64,000 nucleotides of DNA, from assembly GCA_006538405.1 (NCBI GenBank), contig BJKQ01000005.1, positions 1,860,001-1,924,000 of the forward strand. The letters run 5' to 3'. The notes under the pieces were generated by a model. That model was given only the letters and a program-made list of their open reading frames with translations, was not told where the DNA came from and made no database searches. The position numbers were made by a program, and so were the translations under genes. The DNA comes from Hansfordia pulvinata (taxonomy: Eukaryota; Ascomycota; Sordariomycetes; Xylariales). Each line of letters begins with the position of its first letter. The stretch's first letter is position 1. Shown in pieces: positions 25,410 through 37,232 of this stretch.

Positions 25410-26390
25410 ATGACAGCCGGCAAGCGCAAGCACGCCATCGTCTTCGGCGCCTCGGGCCTCGTCGGCTGGGCCGCCGTCGAGCAGCTTCTGCTTCACGGCT
25501 CCGGCTCGGACTCCGGCTCCGGCGGCGGCGGCGGCAACGGGGACGGCGAGAGCTTCGCCAGCGTGACGGCCGTGACGAACCGGCCGCTGGACCTGGGGAC
25601 GGCGTTCTGGCCGGCGGGCGAGGCGGCCGACGCCGAGCTGCAGCTCGTGTCCGGGGTCGACCTGACGAGCGGGAGCGCCGAGGAGCTGGCCGGGGACCTG
25701 GGGGCCAAGATCAAGAACGCCGACGAGATCACGCACGTCTTCTACTTTGGTAGGTATTATCGCTTTTTCCCGGCCCAACAACCTTTCGCGGCGAAGTCAA
25801 GGAGGGCAAAGCTTTGGGGGGGGGGGGGGCGGAAGCAACCGGTTTCGGCGCCTCCTGTCGCCGACATGGGTGGAGATAGATGGTCCATCGGGAAAGCTGA
25901 CTGACACCGGGATCGCAGCGTTCACATCGCGGCCTGACGAGATCGAGGAGGTGGCCGTGAACACGGGCATGCTCGAGAGGGTCGTGCAGGCCGTGCAGTC
26001 CCTGACTGCGCATCTGCGCTTCCTCGTCTTCACGGGCGGCACCCGGGTATGATTCTCTTATCTTCTGTTGTCCCTTGCGCCCCGCCCCTCCCCACCCAAG
26101 CCGCCGTTGTCACGACTTGGCCCGACTGACATCTTGACGCTGGCTTGCTCTTCACTTGTAGGGGTACGGGATCTACGTGCCAGGCGGCACCTTCACGCCG
26201 CCGCTGGACGAGTCCATGGCCGACCGCCTGCCCGCCGACTACGCCAAGACCTGCTGCTACCCGTGGTTCCGGCAGCTGCTCGCGCGGGCGTCCGAGGGCA
26301 AGGGATGGGGTTGGTGCGAGTTGTGTCCGGATGCGATTGTCAGTTTTTTCTCTCCTTTCCTTAAACACCCATCCTCCTGTTATCCCTTAC

Positions 26391-26421
<31 letters not shown>

Positions 26422-27154
26422 AAAAAAAAAAAAAAAACTCACTCGACCTTTCCTCCAATGCTACCTACTCTCGAAAGGCTTCTCCCTCGCGCTCGCGGGG
26501 TGTACTCGTACCAGTGCGACTAACAGACAGGGGAAACCCGCAATGCAGATCGGCTTCACCCCGAACGGCTCGCAGTTCTCCCTCGCGCTGCACTGGGCGC
26601 AGTACCTGTCGCTGTACGCGCGCGAGCGCGGGACCACTGGCGGCGCGCGCGTGAGGTTCCCCGGCAGCGCGGCGGCGTACGGGGCGCGGTTCACGCCGGC
26701 GTCGGCGCGGACGATTGCGCGCGCGGGCATCCACGTCTCCACCACCACCACCACCGCCACCACCACCAACACCACCACCAGGCTGCCGCCGCCCCGGCTG
26801 CTCAACGTCGGGGACCGGGCGGCGCCGACGACCTTCGGGGAGATCTGGCCGGCGCTGGCGGCTTGGTTCGGGCTGGTCGGCGTGGGTCCGGAGGAGGAGG
26901 AAGAGGAAGCGGAGGCGGAGAAGGAGTCGCCGGGCGAGTTCGTCGCGGCGCGGAGGCACCTGCTCCCCCGCGAGGGCGGGGTCGGGGCCGGGGCGGGCCA
27001 GCTGGACCGGGTCGGGTACTGGCTCACGTTCGACCGGCAGCTCAGCCTGGAGCGGCTCCGGGGACCCGGGGCGGGGTTCGCGGAGGAGCGGGACCCCGTG
27101 GCCGGGTGGCTGGACAGCTTCGAGGGCTTCCGGCGGGCGGGGCTGATCTTGTGA
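25410..27154 (+). CDS. PRISE-type (progesterone 5-beta-reductase/iridoid synthase-like) short-chain reductase
   Basis: NAD(P)H-dependent atypical short-chain dehydrogenase; this superfamily typically reduces enones. Exons are 25410-25749, 25919-26046, 26162-26338 and 26549-27154, giving 416 residues with all junctions in phase. The Rossmann start is HAIVFGASGLVGWAAVEQLL. Further blocks are FTGGTRGYGIYVPGG, GWGWCELCPDAI joined to IGFTPNGSQFSLALHWAQYL, and the closing FDRQLSLERLRGPGAGFAEE and VAGWLDSFEGF. Intron 3 (26339-26548) contains a C20 run, an A26 run and a TACTCGTA copy. The protein carries low-complexity inserts: a Gly/Ser loop after the Rossmann helix, a Thr-rich stretch (about 26740-26782) and a Glu-rich stretch (about 26893-26932). 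The substrate cannot be deduced. Confidence 0.82.
26392..26437. repeat. Adjacent poly-C and poly-A runs inside an intron
   Basis: A run of about 20 C followed directly by about 26 A, within intron 3 of the PRISE-type gene. Exact lengths are likely unreliable. Confidence 0.85.
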
Positions 27155-27827
27155 TGGGCCTTGGCGAGGTTTGTACATCCAGTTTTCTCTGTCGGTGGTT
27201 GAATCGACGGCGCATGGAGAGGCCTCCAGTGTCCTGCCCATGTAGATATCGATGCACAGAAAATGCCTTACATTACGAGTACCTACATGCAGATTGCTCA
27301 CGGGGCAACCTTAAAAGTAAAGAACAGCATCCGTGAGCTTGTGCTTCGATTACATGGACATGGCATACTGACGAGCGCGATGACGCTGCTGCTGCCAAGG
27401 TCCTTCCCTAGCAGCCTCCAGCACCCAGCCAGTACCCCCCACCACGCTGATCCCAGTTCTCTACCACACCTCTTGCCGCCCGCGGCACCGCCCTCACGCG
27501 TATAGACACCTCTGATCCCACAGGCCGTTCCGCGAGGCCGGTTCGGACCAGCAAGTACGTCGGCAGTTCGGGCATGCTCCCGCTGCTGCTGCTGCTGCTG
27601 CTGCTCGTCGTTATGCCACTTGGTGTGGACTTTCCAGGAGGTCGTCTCGTGTGGGCTTTAGGGCTGGCGGCGTCGGCACCTGGTGATGCTCCCCATCCTA
27701 CTCTCATCACCTCGGATCGGGCGAAGATGAATTGCATAGAAGTGGGTGGGATAAGTGGTGGTATTCATGTTGTAGAGCGGATGATTCGCCAAGTCTGCCT
27801 GGCCCCGGGCTAAGTCGGACTGACCAT
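27155..27827. other. Convergent intergenic region
   Basis: Lies between two 3' ends. It contains a CTG run at about 27580-27605 and one TACGAGTA copy at 27274. No gene is supported. Confidence 0.5.
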
Positions 27828-28286
27828 CTACTGAGGTAGATACATTTTCTGTATAGTCGTCCTTGACGAGAAGAATGGGGCCATCACTCGCCGAGTCAAC
27901 CAGACGCTGAAAGCTCCATACTCACGAAGCGGGTCGAGTCTGACAAACATAAAGTAACCAACCAGCTCGTATAAGAAAAAGTAAAAGAACGACTGTATCC
28001 AGTCCGCAACAAACCCGTAATTGGACCATGGAAATATGTTCCAAGGAAACACACCCAATCCCTTCAAGGCTTCGTAAAGGACACAGAAAATAAATGCTGT
28101 AACCGTAATGGCGCTAATTTTCTCCATGAATACCATGCATACCCAAAAATCATCATCATCCTTACTGGACACGCCTATGATATTATGGTAAGCTTCAAGG
28201 TCGTCTCACTACAAGGGGGGGGGGGTTAATAGAATACGCTTCTTACGGTGTCTTTGTTGCTCTTGAATCGCAGGTGCAGGCGTCAT
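27828..28286 (-). CDS. Small hydrophobic protein of unknown function
   Basis: On the minus strand, exon 1 (28286-28247) encodes MTPAPAIQEQQRH, a GTAAGA donor opens an intron (28246-28175, acceptor CATAG), and exon 2 (28174-27828) continues in phase for 128 residues in total. The mature part starts RVSSKDDDDFW and contains two likely membrane segments, ISAITVTAFIFCVLYEAL and WIQSFFYFFLYELVGYFMF, followed by a basic tail ending IQKMYLPQ. AT content and codon use differ from the GC-rich neighbours, so the gene is either young, weakly expressed or acquired. No family was recognised. The exon 1 assignment is weaker than exon 2, and the intron contains a G10 run. Confidence 0.45.
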
Positions 28287-29279
28287 TTTGATAAAGACCT
28301 TGTGAATAAAAGATAGGGTCGATGATGAGATGGATGGAATGTGCTGAAGAAAGAAAGTCGTGGCAGAGAGCGCGAGCACACGGTATTTATCGTTCCCATT
28401 CTCTGGATTTTTGCAAATCATGCAAGTCGCGCGGGTGGCTCTACGGTGTACTATGCGTGTGCAGCCAGTGCTGACGCGTACGAGTACACTCAATGTTTCG
28501 TGCTTCACATCTGCAGACTGCAGGCCGTAACTTACGCTGTCGTCTCTTATCTTCCACTGGCGAGGCGAGTGAGAAAGGGAGAAAAGCTAAAAGCCTTGAT
28601 ACCCTTTCGAGCACGGTCGTCCTTTCCACTTGCCGTCCTTCCGTCAGTTGCTATCGATGAGCAAACACCCACAGGTTGAAGCTTACCTAAGGTACATTGA
28701 TACTTGCTGATTGGCAGGGTCGGGTCCCGTCGGTGATGTCGAGGTGCTTCCACCCCGGCTTCCATTCTCACCTGATCCATCTCACTCACTCGCTACAATT
28801 AATCAACCACGGGCCAGCTGCGATCCCTCGCCCAGACTGAGACTGGCTGCTTGGTTGCACTGCCTGCCACGCCTGCCTACATGTAGGTGCACTGCCCCCC
28901 GCCACTCTCCAGTTTTTGTCATTCCGGCACCGATCCCGACCCAGGGCCCGCCACGCCCGCTAGCCCCCGACGGGAAGCGCCCACGGCGCCCTGCACCGAG
29001 GTTAGCTGATATCATCACCACCCCCTTCTGACGGGCCTGTCTGCCTCGCTCGTCGCGCAACGCACAACTGTGCAGAAAGGTGCATACAGGAGGAGCCCTC
29101 CGCTCTGTATTCCATTTCGTCCCAGACTAATCGTCCGCTCCCAGACACAGCCACCCTCCCTTCACCCATACACCATCTCCCCTTCACCTCTCCACCATCC
29201 CCCCTTCACTTACGAGGGGGTACACACTATCCATTTCAGTCCCACCGCAGCGTCACGCGCCGCCGCCGCTTCCGTCGCC
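28287..29279. other. Divergent intergenic region
   Basis: Separates the small membrane-protein gene (minus) from the SPRY gene (plus). The 200 bases before 29280 are strongly pyrimidine-rich on the plus strand. One TACGAGTA copy is at 28479. Confidence 0.45.
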
Positions 29280-30388
29280 ATGTGCTTTGGCAGGAATAAA
29301 AAGGGCGCGACTGACGAGCCACCGCCTCGGCCGGTCAATGTTGCCCCTCCTCACGCATCCTCATCATTCCAGCCATCACCATCATCACACCCTGGCCCGT
29401 CGCTGAAAGCCGACATGCCCCAGCAGTATGCCCCGCCTTCCGGCCCTCCGCCACCTTCAGACTCAAAGAACAATCCGTTCTACGACTACGCCGAGCAGCC
29501 ACCACCCGGTCCCCCGCCCGCCTCTTCTTCCAAAGCGCCCGCGGCAGGCCCGCATGACTGGGAGGCAGCCGTCCCTGATACGTCCCTGCTGCCGCCTCCC
29601 CCCAACTACTTCAGCGGCTTTGACCGCTCACCCGCCAACAACGCCACGGAGGAGGACGCCGAGCTAGGCGAGCAGTGGTGTCGCGAACAGCAGCTATATC
29701 AGCCATTGCCCCCCACCCCGAGGTTGTCGCCGCTCTCAACGCCGGCAACATTAACGTATTCGCGCCACCGCAATTCACTGGTTCCCTGTCGCACGCCGGC
29801 CTTGGTCACTGGCAGGCCTCGACACGCTCGTCCACCCGCGACACCTCTATCACCACCTTCCCGGCCCTGTACACCGTCGGTGCCCACAGTCCGCTGGTCA
29901 CAGGCCAACCCAAGACCGTCTACTACGAGGTCAAGCTGCTGCCGGGCCGGAGCCGCAAGCGCGAGGTGACGCTGGCCCTGGGCTTCTCCGCCCCGCCTTA
30001 CCCGCCTTTCCGCCTGCCCGGCTGGCACCGTGGCAGCCTGGCTGTTCATGGCGACGACGGCCACCGTTACATCAACGATCGTTGGGGCGGGAAGGACTTC
30101 ACAAAGCCCTTCCGGCCCGGTGAGACGGTTGGCATCGGCATGCAGTTCTCCCCCGGCGCTGGCGGCTTGGGCATTCGTGTCGATGTCTTCTTCACCCGCG
30201 ATGGCCGCGAGGATGGCCGCTGGAACCTGCACGAAGAGACCGATTTGCACGAGGATTTACCAGTCACCGGGCTCGAGGGCATGCACGACCTGTGCGCCTC
30301 GGTCGGAGTGTTTGACGATATTGCGTTTGAGCTCGTCTTCAACCCCAGCATGTGGGCGTGGAGAGGCCTTTCCGGAGGCAAGGCCTAG
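29280..30388 (+). CDS. SPRY-domain protein with a proline-rich N terminus; one apparent -1 frameshift
   Basis: The start MCFGRNKKGATDEPPPRP begins a Pro/Ser-rich, probably disordered N-terminal half. The second half is a SPRY-like beta-sandwich: VYYEVKLLPG, VTLALGFSAPPYPPFRLPGW, GSLAVHGDDGHRYIND, ETVGIGMQFSPG, IRVDVFFTRDG and a closing LCASVGVFDDIAFELVFNP. SPRY domains usually bind protein partners. The two halves lie in different frames; the break falls in the C6 run at 29709-29714, and one extra C joins LYQPLPP to HPEVVAALNAGN, giving 369 residues. Cys2 with nearby basic residues could be lipidated and place the protein at a membrane, but this is inference. The SPRY call rests on pattern and is fairly sure. 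Confidence 0.75.
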
Positions 30389-31178
30389 ATAAAGGCCAGC
30401 TAGATGAGCTGGGCCTTTTTTTGGTCGGTATTCCCCGCGAGAGTGTCTCGCGACGGCAGCGATTTCGAATTATTGCTTTTTCTTCGTTAGATGATATAGT
30501 ACATAAGCGTCTCGCGACGCAGTCCAGCGAATATTGAAGCTTTCCCTAACATCCGAAGTGCTTTGCCTAATATTCGTACCTCTAGAGGCCTGCAGTTACA
30601 TCACCGCTCAAGCGATTTCATGATTGCAGCTCGGCACAGTAAACCTGTTGACAGACCAACAGCCCACCCATAGTGTGATCTTGCCTCCACGCGGCAAAGC
30701 AAACGCGGGCGATGATTGACCGCCTGCATTCTACTCTGGCCCTTGACTACACACGCAGTCGGTATTCGAGGCACAGGCTCAATGAACGCTGTTACATAGA
30801 GCACTGTTGTCCAAGTATGTGGCGGGCACCGCAGGTATTAAGCTCCTATTGAGTCGCCTCGGACACGACCCTCATCAAAGACTGCGTGCAGCCATAGCTG
30901 GCTGTCTCTACGGATGGCCACGTCGAAGCTCATGCTTGAGAACGATGTTTTTTTACATGTCTTGCTATCTAAACGTCTGGCTTCCACTTGTTCGATATGG
31001 GCGGGTTACTCGTAAGTGTACGTAAGGTAACCTCCCTTTGCCGGACAGTCTGGCTTTGGAGGCAGGTCCGCAGACTCCATCGGCCGTGACACAGACCTTT
31101 TTTCTTTCCTTTTTCTTTTTCACCGCATTAGCCACCAGGTAAGTTCTGTTCTCCCTCTGGCAGCTCGTCGGCTTTTTC
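30389..31178. other. Convergent intergenic region
   Basis: No supportable gene. The AT content is higher than in the flanking coding sequence, consistent with two 3' flanks. One TACTCGTA copy is at 31007. Confidence 0.5.
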
Positions 31179-32035
31179 CTACTTGGAAACACTGATCTGG
31201 CCCTCCTTGTCGATCCCGACCTTCCAGGTGTCCGAGGGTGACCTGTAGCCGACGTTGTCCCCGAGCGAGAACTTCTCGTGGTTGTAGACCTTGGATTTCT
31301 CCACCTTCATCCCGAGTTTCAACAGATCCGTCATGCCGGGGCTGTCGGAAGCCGCGTCCAGCTCCGTCGCCTCCCTGACGGGGCTCAGGGTGTCCCTGTC
31401 GAAGGCGCGCAGCTGCTTCATCTTGAGCGTGTACGCCTCGTTGCGCGCCTCGGCGAGGATTCGCTTGTCCTTCGCGACCTTGGACGGGTCCACCAGCAGC
31501 AGGCGGAGGTCGGTGATGGCGAACCCCTTGTCCTTCTGCCGGGCCCCGAGCACCGCGCTCGCGAACCTCTCCCAGCTGCCGTGCCCGTCGTCGGCCAGCG
31601 GGTTCGGCTTGGCGTTCTTCTTGGTGAACAGGCCCGGGTCGGGAGAGACCGTGACGGTCCACTGCGGAGTTTCCCTCTCTCTCGTCAGCAGGTTGTTCTT
31701 TCTGTCGCCATCGTCACATGGGCCACCGGGCCGCTTGGCCGCCGGTGCGCGCGTGTGAGGTGAGTAGTCATCCTCTTTCTTACCTTTACCGGCTCGCTCT
31801 GATACTCCCTCCCACTGGAGTACTCCCCATACACGGCGGCCGCGATGCTCATGTCGCTGACCTCCGCCTCGACCGCCTCGTTCGTCCTAGCCTCCTTGAG
31901 ACTGTCGTCGCGCGGCAGCAGCGCCGCTTTCTCGCCGCGGGCGACTTCGCCGAGCGCTTCGCGAGGGCGGAGGGCGGCCGGGCCGCCGAGCGCGACGGCC
32001 GCGAGCAGAGCCTGTACCAGGAGCGATCTCATCAT
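31179..32035 (-). CDS. Putative secreted protein of unknown family
   Basis: Exon 1 (32035-31784) starts at tandem ATG codons and encodes a signal-peptide-like MMRSLLVQALLAAVALGG followed by a charged region and SIAAAVYGEYSSG. An intron (31783-31662; GTAAGA donor, GCTGAC branch site, CCGCAG acceptor) joins in phase to exon 2 (31661-31179), which begins WTVTVSPDPGLFTKKN and ends DKEGQISVSK; the total is 244 residues. No cysteine pattern typical of small effectors is evident, and I recognise no domain. The mature part contains several charged, probably helical segments. Secretion is inferred from the N terminus only. An overlapping frame on the same strand (31120-31662) is out of phase with exon 2 and is a shadow. 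Confidence 0.6.
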
Positions 32036-34032
32036 TGCTTTGTCGTTGGGAGGGCTGGTGGTGTTTGAGGTGCGATGCCGCAGTGGTTCTTGGGAAACCT
32101 GGCCAGACGCCAACGGTCGAAGCAGATCGCCCGCTCAAGATATAATTTCGCCAGCGACCTTCTCAGCACTTCCCAGCCCGGCAGCAGTCTTGTGGGACAA
32201 GGATCACTCGGATAATATAACCAAGTGAAGCCCGACGCAGGCGAAACTTATGGCGGCAGCCGGAGAGCCCTGGCATTTGCCGGACCCTGGGAAGAGCGAG
32301 ACCATGTCCCGCCCCCTGCAGACTGGGCACACCTCTTCCGCGAAGGTCGAACCCCGCGGGGCCCGCGCGGAAAGATTCTGCTTATACCACAAAGGCAGCT
32401 CACAGGCGCAGGTTGTGGCGAGTCGCCTCGGCCTTGCAGATCAGCTGAAGGCGGGCCCGCGCGCCGGAGGGTGCTCGGGACGAAGACCAAGCCAGCCAGC
32501 CAGTCAGCGCAGATGTGTACGGAGTACGGCGTCTCACCCCACCTGAACGCTGATACGACGAGGCGAGACAGGCGACCTGTGACTTGGCGGCAGGGGCTGA
32601 CCGTCCAAGTCTCATCGAGTCTGTAATTTGGACTGTGCTCACCACCCGCGTGATTCTCCCAATTAGAAATTCGCAATTGGAAGGCCCAAGGTTTTGACTG
32701 AGCCCATGTCGTTGCTACCCCAAGGCCCAGTTTGTCGTCATCATCTCATGAACTCGTGAGACCGGACTCTACCAGCCCTGGTTCCATCACCATTCCTGTG
32801 ATCTTGTCTCTTCTCGGCGGCTCAACTGAATCCTGCAGCGAAGAGGATGCCCTTTCACGTCAGTCATGAAAGGGCGTCGTAGTGCTCATGGTGGAATAGA
32901 TCGAGACGGCTTTCGGCTGGCTGGCCGAGCGACCGCGTTCTGCCCTCAAGCTATGGCCACGGAAGCGGCGACAGAGCCGAGGAACGCCTCATACCCCGAG
33001 TGAGGCTCCCGCACACGAGCAGAATCTGGAGAGTACGGACGTACATGCAACGGGGCATTGGGAGAAGCCTCCGGGCAGCGGGTTGTTTGCAGGCCACCTC
33101 ATCAGAATAGAAGCCGCGTCGCAGCGATGGGGCGCCGAGGTTTGTTCGCCAGGCGGCTCGAAATTCCGGTGGCCAGGGCGCCGCCCCCCGTGTCGCGTGC
33201 GTGTAATCCTGCGGTGCGTCCCATCGACTTTCGCCTCCAGTCATCAGCCCGGGGCGACTCACGACTGGAGTCGCCTCCGCGCCACTGAGGCAAGTCTGCA
33301 GACGGCGGGCTGGTTCTCAAAGGCCCGATGGCGTCTCGAAGTGGCGTCTCGGGCGGCTTCATCGCGGCCGCGCGCGAGGAATCATCCGGTTCTGCATTCG
33401 CACTGCTCGGGAAGACCGCGTTCGACCAAGCTGTCAGAGAGGTAGGGCCATCTTTAAATTCCGTGTGGCGGCTTGATTAGAAGGCGCCCTTCATTAGAAG
33501 GAGATCAGGAATGGATCATAAGGGGTACAATGGCTTGGTCATATTGAAAGCAGCGAGCAGCAGCCTCAACCTGGAGAACGTAGAAGAAACAGAGTGTGTT
33601 CGCTTTCCGATGTTGTAGACTTGTAGTTCAAGTACTCGTGCCTTACATGGACGGGGCAGTCCTTATAGTGGGCTACAGCTAGCTGGCAGACTGGCAGTAG
33701 CCTAACGCCTAATGTGGTCATCGCAAGGCGGGTACGAGTACCTTCTCGTAGCGACGCGGGCGCTCCGATGCCGCGGGACGGCGAAACCTCGTCATCCTCT
33801 TTCAAAAGAGGGAAGGAAAGGACCAAAAAAAAAAGAGAAAATTCCCGTCGCAGCCTTGTACTCCACCCGCGATCGCCCAGATCCACGAGTACCGCCATCC
33901 TCGCCCGCACCGACGGACCGACAGCGCGACTTGGCGACACACTCAAGGGGGCGCAAGCCCAAATACCCAGACTCACCCAGAACGGGCAAGAGAAAAGGAA
34001 GAAAAAAAATCAGCATAGAGGGGGCGCAAACC
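32036..34032. other. Divergent intergenic region, about 2 kb
   Basis: Contains several short GC-rich frames without recognisable content. One TACGAGTA copy is at 33733. An A-rich leader (about 33820-34020) precedes the next ATG. Confidence 0.5.
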
Positions 34033-36122
34033 ATGACGGCGACCACCGCAACCACACCGCCCGGCGGCCCCGACCGCGACGGCGACGGCGACCGGCCCCG
34101 CCGCGCACTCGAGCAGGACGTCGAGCGGCTGACGCGCGCCCTGGACCACTGGCGCGAGTGGAAGGCCGACTACGAGGCCCTGCGCGAGGACGTGGAGGCC
34201 CTCGGCGACGACGACCACCACCAGGACGACCTGGGCCGCGTCCGCCGCGACTTTGTCGGCGAGCGCGTCGACGACAAGGAGCTCGTCGCCATCTTCGGCC
34301 CGGGGGACTCGCGCCGCCCCGCCCAGGTCGCCGCGACCCTCTCCCACCGCCTCGACTACGTCGAGCGCAGCATCGGCACCCTCGAGCGCCAGTTCGAGGC
34401 CGCCAACGACCTTCTCGATGCCGCCGCCACAGCCGCGGCCGCCCCTCCTCCTCCTCGCGACGGCGATGGCGACGGCGACGACTCTGCAGCAGCCGCGCCG
34501 GGCGCCGGCGATCACGACGACCTGCCCATCACCGAGATCATGGAGATGCTCGACGAGGATGGCAACGTCATCTCGTCCACCCTGTCGACCCCGGGCGGCA
34601 ACAGCCAAACGCAGCTCCTCGAGATGCTCCAGAAGGCGGGTGTGGACGACGTACCAGAGGGCGGCGGGCCGTCGAGTTCTAAAACAGCCAGGAACGGCGC
34701 GTCATCTGCGTCGTCGCTGAAGAGCAAAACGCCAGCACCATCACAGACACAGTCAGCGCCACCCACTGCCCCCAGTAGCAGCAGCACGACGGAGACGAAG
34801 AAAGGCCAGGTTCCGGCAGAGGAGGAGAAGGGCAAGAGCGCGGAGACAAGTACAAACGAACACAAGCACAAGCCCAAGCCCGCGGCGGGCAAGAAGAAGA
34901 GCGTCGCGTTCAGCGAGGAGACCAAGCAAGGGGCCCGGCCGGAAGACGAGCCAAGCGACACGGCCAAGAAGGTCGAGGAGCTGATGCGCAAGGCCCGGGA
35001 GGAGGCGGAGGCGCCGTTCGAGGAGCCCGTGCGCCCCGCCGACGAGAGGGCGGACGAGGCGGCCCTCCGGGAGGACATGATCCGCTACAACATGCGGACC
35101 ATGGAGTACGAGATGGCCCCCATCGTCGCCGAGCTGAACCTCGAGGAGGCCTCCGACATCGACACGGACGAGTACTCTGACTACGACGAGGACGAGGATG
35201 AGGACGAGGACGAGGACCAGTGGGGTCGGTCGACCGGCCGCATCGTGGACGACGAGTGGAAGCGCCAAATGCTCGAGCTCAAGGAGCGCTTGAGCCAGCA
35301 CACGTTCGGCGCGGATCCGGAAGACGACGGCGGCGACGACGCAGACGAAGACGAAGGGGACGACGGCCTCAACGCCGGCATTGGCAAGATCACCATCAAG
35401 GCAGAGGCCCCGGACGCAGCTGGCCCGTCATCGTCCGCCCCCTCGCCCCGGCCCAAGTCTTCTCTGTCCGGCGACACGGACAGCAAGGCGATGTCCGACA
35501 GCGGCAAGAAGAGCGTCAGGTTCGCGCACGAGCTCGACATTGCCGAAGAGAAGCAGAGCGCCGCCGCGGCGCCGACAGCGGCAGCAAAAGCAAAGCCGGA
35601 AGATGTCGTCGACCCCTTGGCCGACGTCGTGCTGGAGAGGACCAGCGCCGCGATCGCCAGCAAGCCAGAGCAGCAGCAGCAACAGCTACAACAACAAGCC
35701 ACCGCGCCCGCCCCGCCGTCCGCCGCCAGCGCCAAGAAGCCATCGAGGTTCAAGAAAGCCATGGCAGCGGGCGGCGGTGCCTCTGCTGCTGCGGCCAGCG
35801 GCGGCTTCGTCCCAGCGGCCCCGAGCGGCCCAGCGATCAGCAGCAGCAGTTCGCCCCCTCTGGCCCCGAGGGCCAGACCCTGGCGTCCTCGGTCCTGGAG
35901 CACGAGCCGTCGTCGGTGCGCCCCCGCGAGCCGGACGAGCTCGACCAGGACCTGCTGCGCCAGCAGGTCGCCGAGGAGTACCACCGGATGCGCAACCGCC
36001 TCGTGCAGCGCGACGGCGGCTTCGCCCGCGAGAGCGAGGACCCCGTGCAGCCGCTGGGCGAGGAGGAGGGCGGGCCGAAGCGCGTCAGCCGCTTCCGGGC
36101 CGCCCGGTTGGCCAAGCCGTGA
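34033..36122 (+). CDS. URI/Bud27-like unconventional prefoldin protein, with one apparent -1 frameshift
   Basis: Matches the fungal Bud27/URI type, which in yeast helps assemble RNA polymerases and affects translation initiation and TOR signalling. The N terminus (RALEQDVERLTRALDHWREW, then FVGERVDDKELVAIFGPGD and LSHRLDYVERSIGTLERQF) looks like a prefoldin-alpha coiled coil. A conserved block LPITEIMEMLDEDGNVISST follows, then acidic and Ser-rich segments with KKSVAFSEE and KKSVRFAHELDIAEE, and finally VDPLADVVLER. The C-terminal end (EEYHRMRNRLVQRDGGF ... KRVSRFRAARLAK) carries the typical closing SRFRAAR motif but lies in another frame. The switch falls at 35819-35831, where one extra C in either of two short C-runs gives about 696 residues. 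The chosen ATG is preceded by an in-frame open stretch that is A-rich and unlikely to be translated. Confidence 0.8.
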
Positions 36123-37232
36123 GTTGCCCAGCGGCCCACACGGAGCAAGAGTAAAAAGAAAAAAGAGACAAAAAAACAAGAAAAGTGAGAGGGAAGGGGA
36201 GGAACCAAAGCGCGTCTATTTTGATCGCGTAGCTGTGATTGTCCGCGGGTGTTTCTCACAAGCACCTCGGCTCTATCACAGAGGAAAGAGACAAGAGGGT
36301 AGGCGCCGGGTTGGCTCGAGTCTGCTGTCTTTGTCCTTTATCAAGTAGCCCACTAATCACCTACCACCCCCCTTTTCCACCAGGCCCCTGAGCACGCCTG
36401 TCTTCCACGAGCAATCGTTGGTGAATCATCCACTGACACTATCCTCTTATGCGCTGTCGGCTGGCACAACCGTTTCTCAACTTATCAGAGACCCTAGTGT
36501 CTGGCTGCTGTCGCGCAGCCCGACTCTCCCAGGCACGCCGCTCTGTCAGCAAGAGACAGAATGCGGGCAAGATACAAGCATGGCATCCTGATTGGGCTGA
36601 GTCTGTGTTTCGCACCTTACTCCCCATCAAGAGCAACGGTAAGGCAAATCAGAGCACCGCGGCTCTTTCAGGATACTGCGAACCAATTTGTGTGTGAGCG
36701 CTATCCCTCATAATCGCGGGCGACTCTGGGCGTACGCCCGGAGGTAAACTCGTCGACATCACGGAATGCTCCGTCCTTTCTTCACGAGAGGACTGATGTG
36801 GTAGCGGTCCTTCCCAACCAGCTATGGCATACAGCAGCGTTTCCAACAAGAACCATGTGGCAGGGATCTCTGATGCCCTTACCTGGATGTGGTATTGGCG
36901 TTTCGTTTCTCCCTTGACATTCATTGTGTGGATAGATTCGGTCTTCAGGCGCACGGGTTTCCCACGCCGTGGCGTGAAAAATCCCTCCATTTCTACGTAG
37001 TCAACACCACAGGCTCAATCCGTTGTTTCCCCTCCCCTTACCGAGGCAAACTCTTCCCTTTTTCATTCGTTCGTAATTCATACGTGACAACATGACCACC
37101 GTCAACCCCAAGCCGAATAGCGCGTAACTGTTCGGGTGAAAACTCCATCGTGGGTCAAGCTTGCCCTCGAAGTGAGGCCCCGTACTATGACAGTCGCTGG
37201 TACTGCTTGGCCGAGTTTTTGGTTCTTAGAAT
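36123..37232. other. Convergent intergenic region
   Basis: No supportable gene. Short frames on both strands have no recognisable content. Confidence 0.5.
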
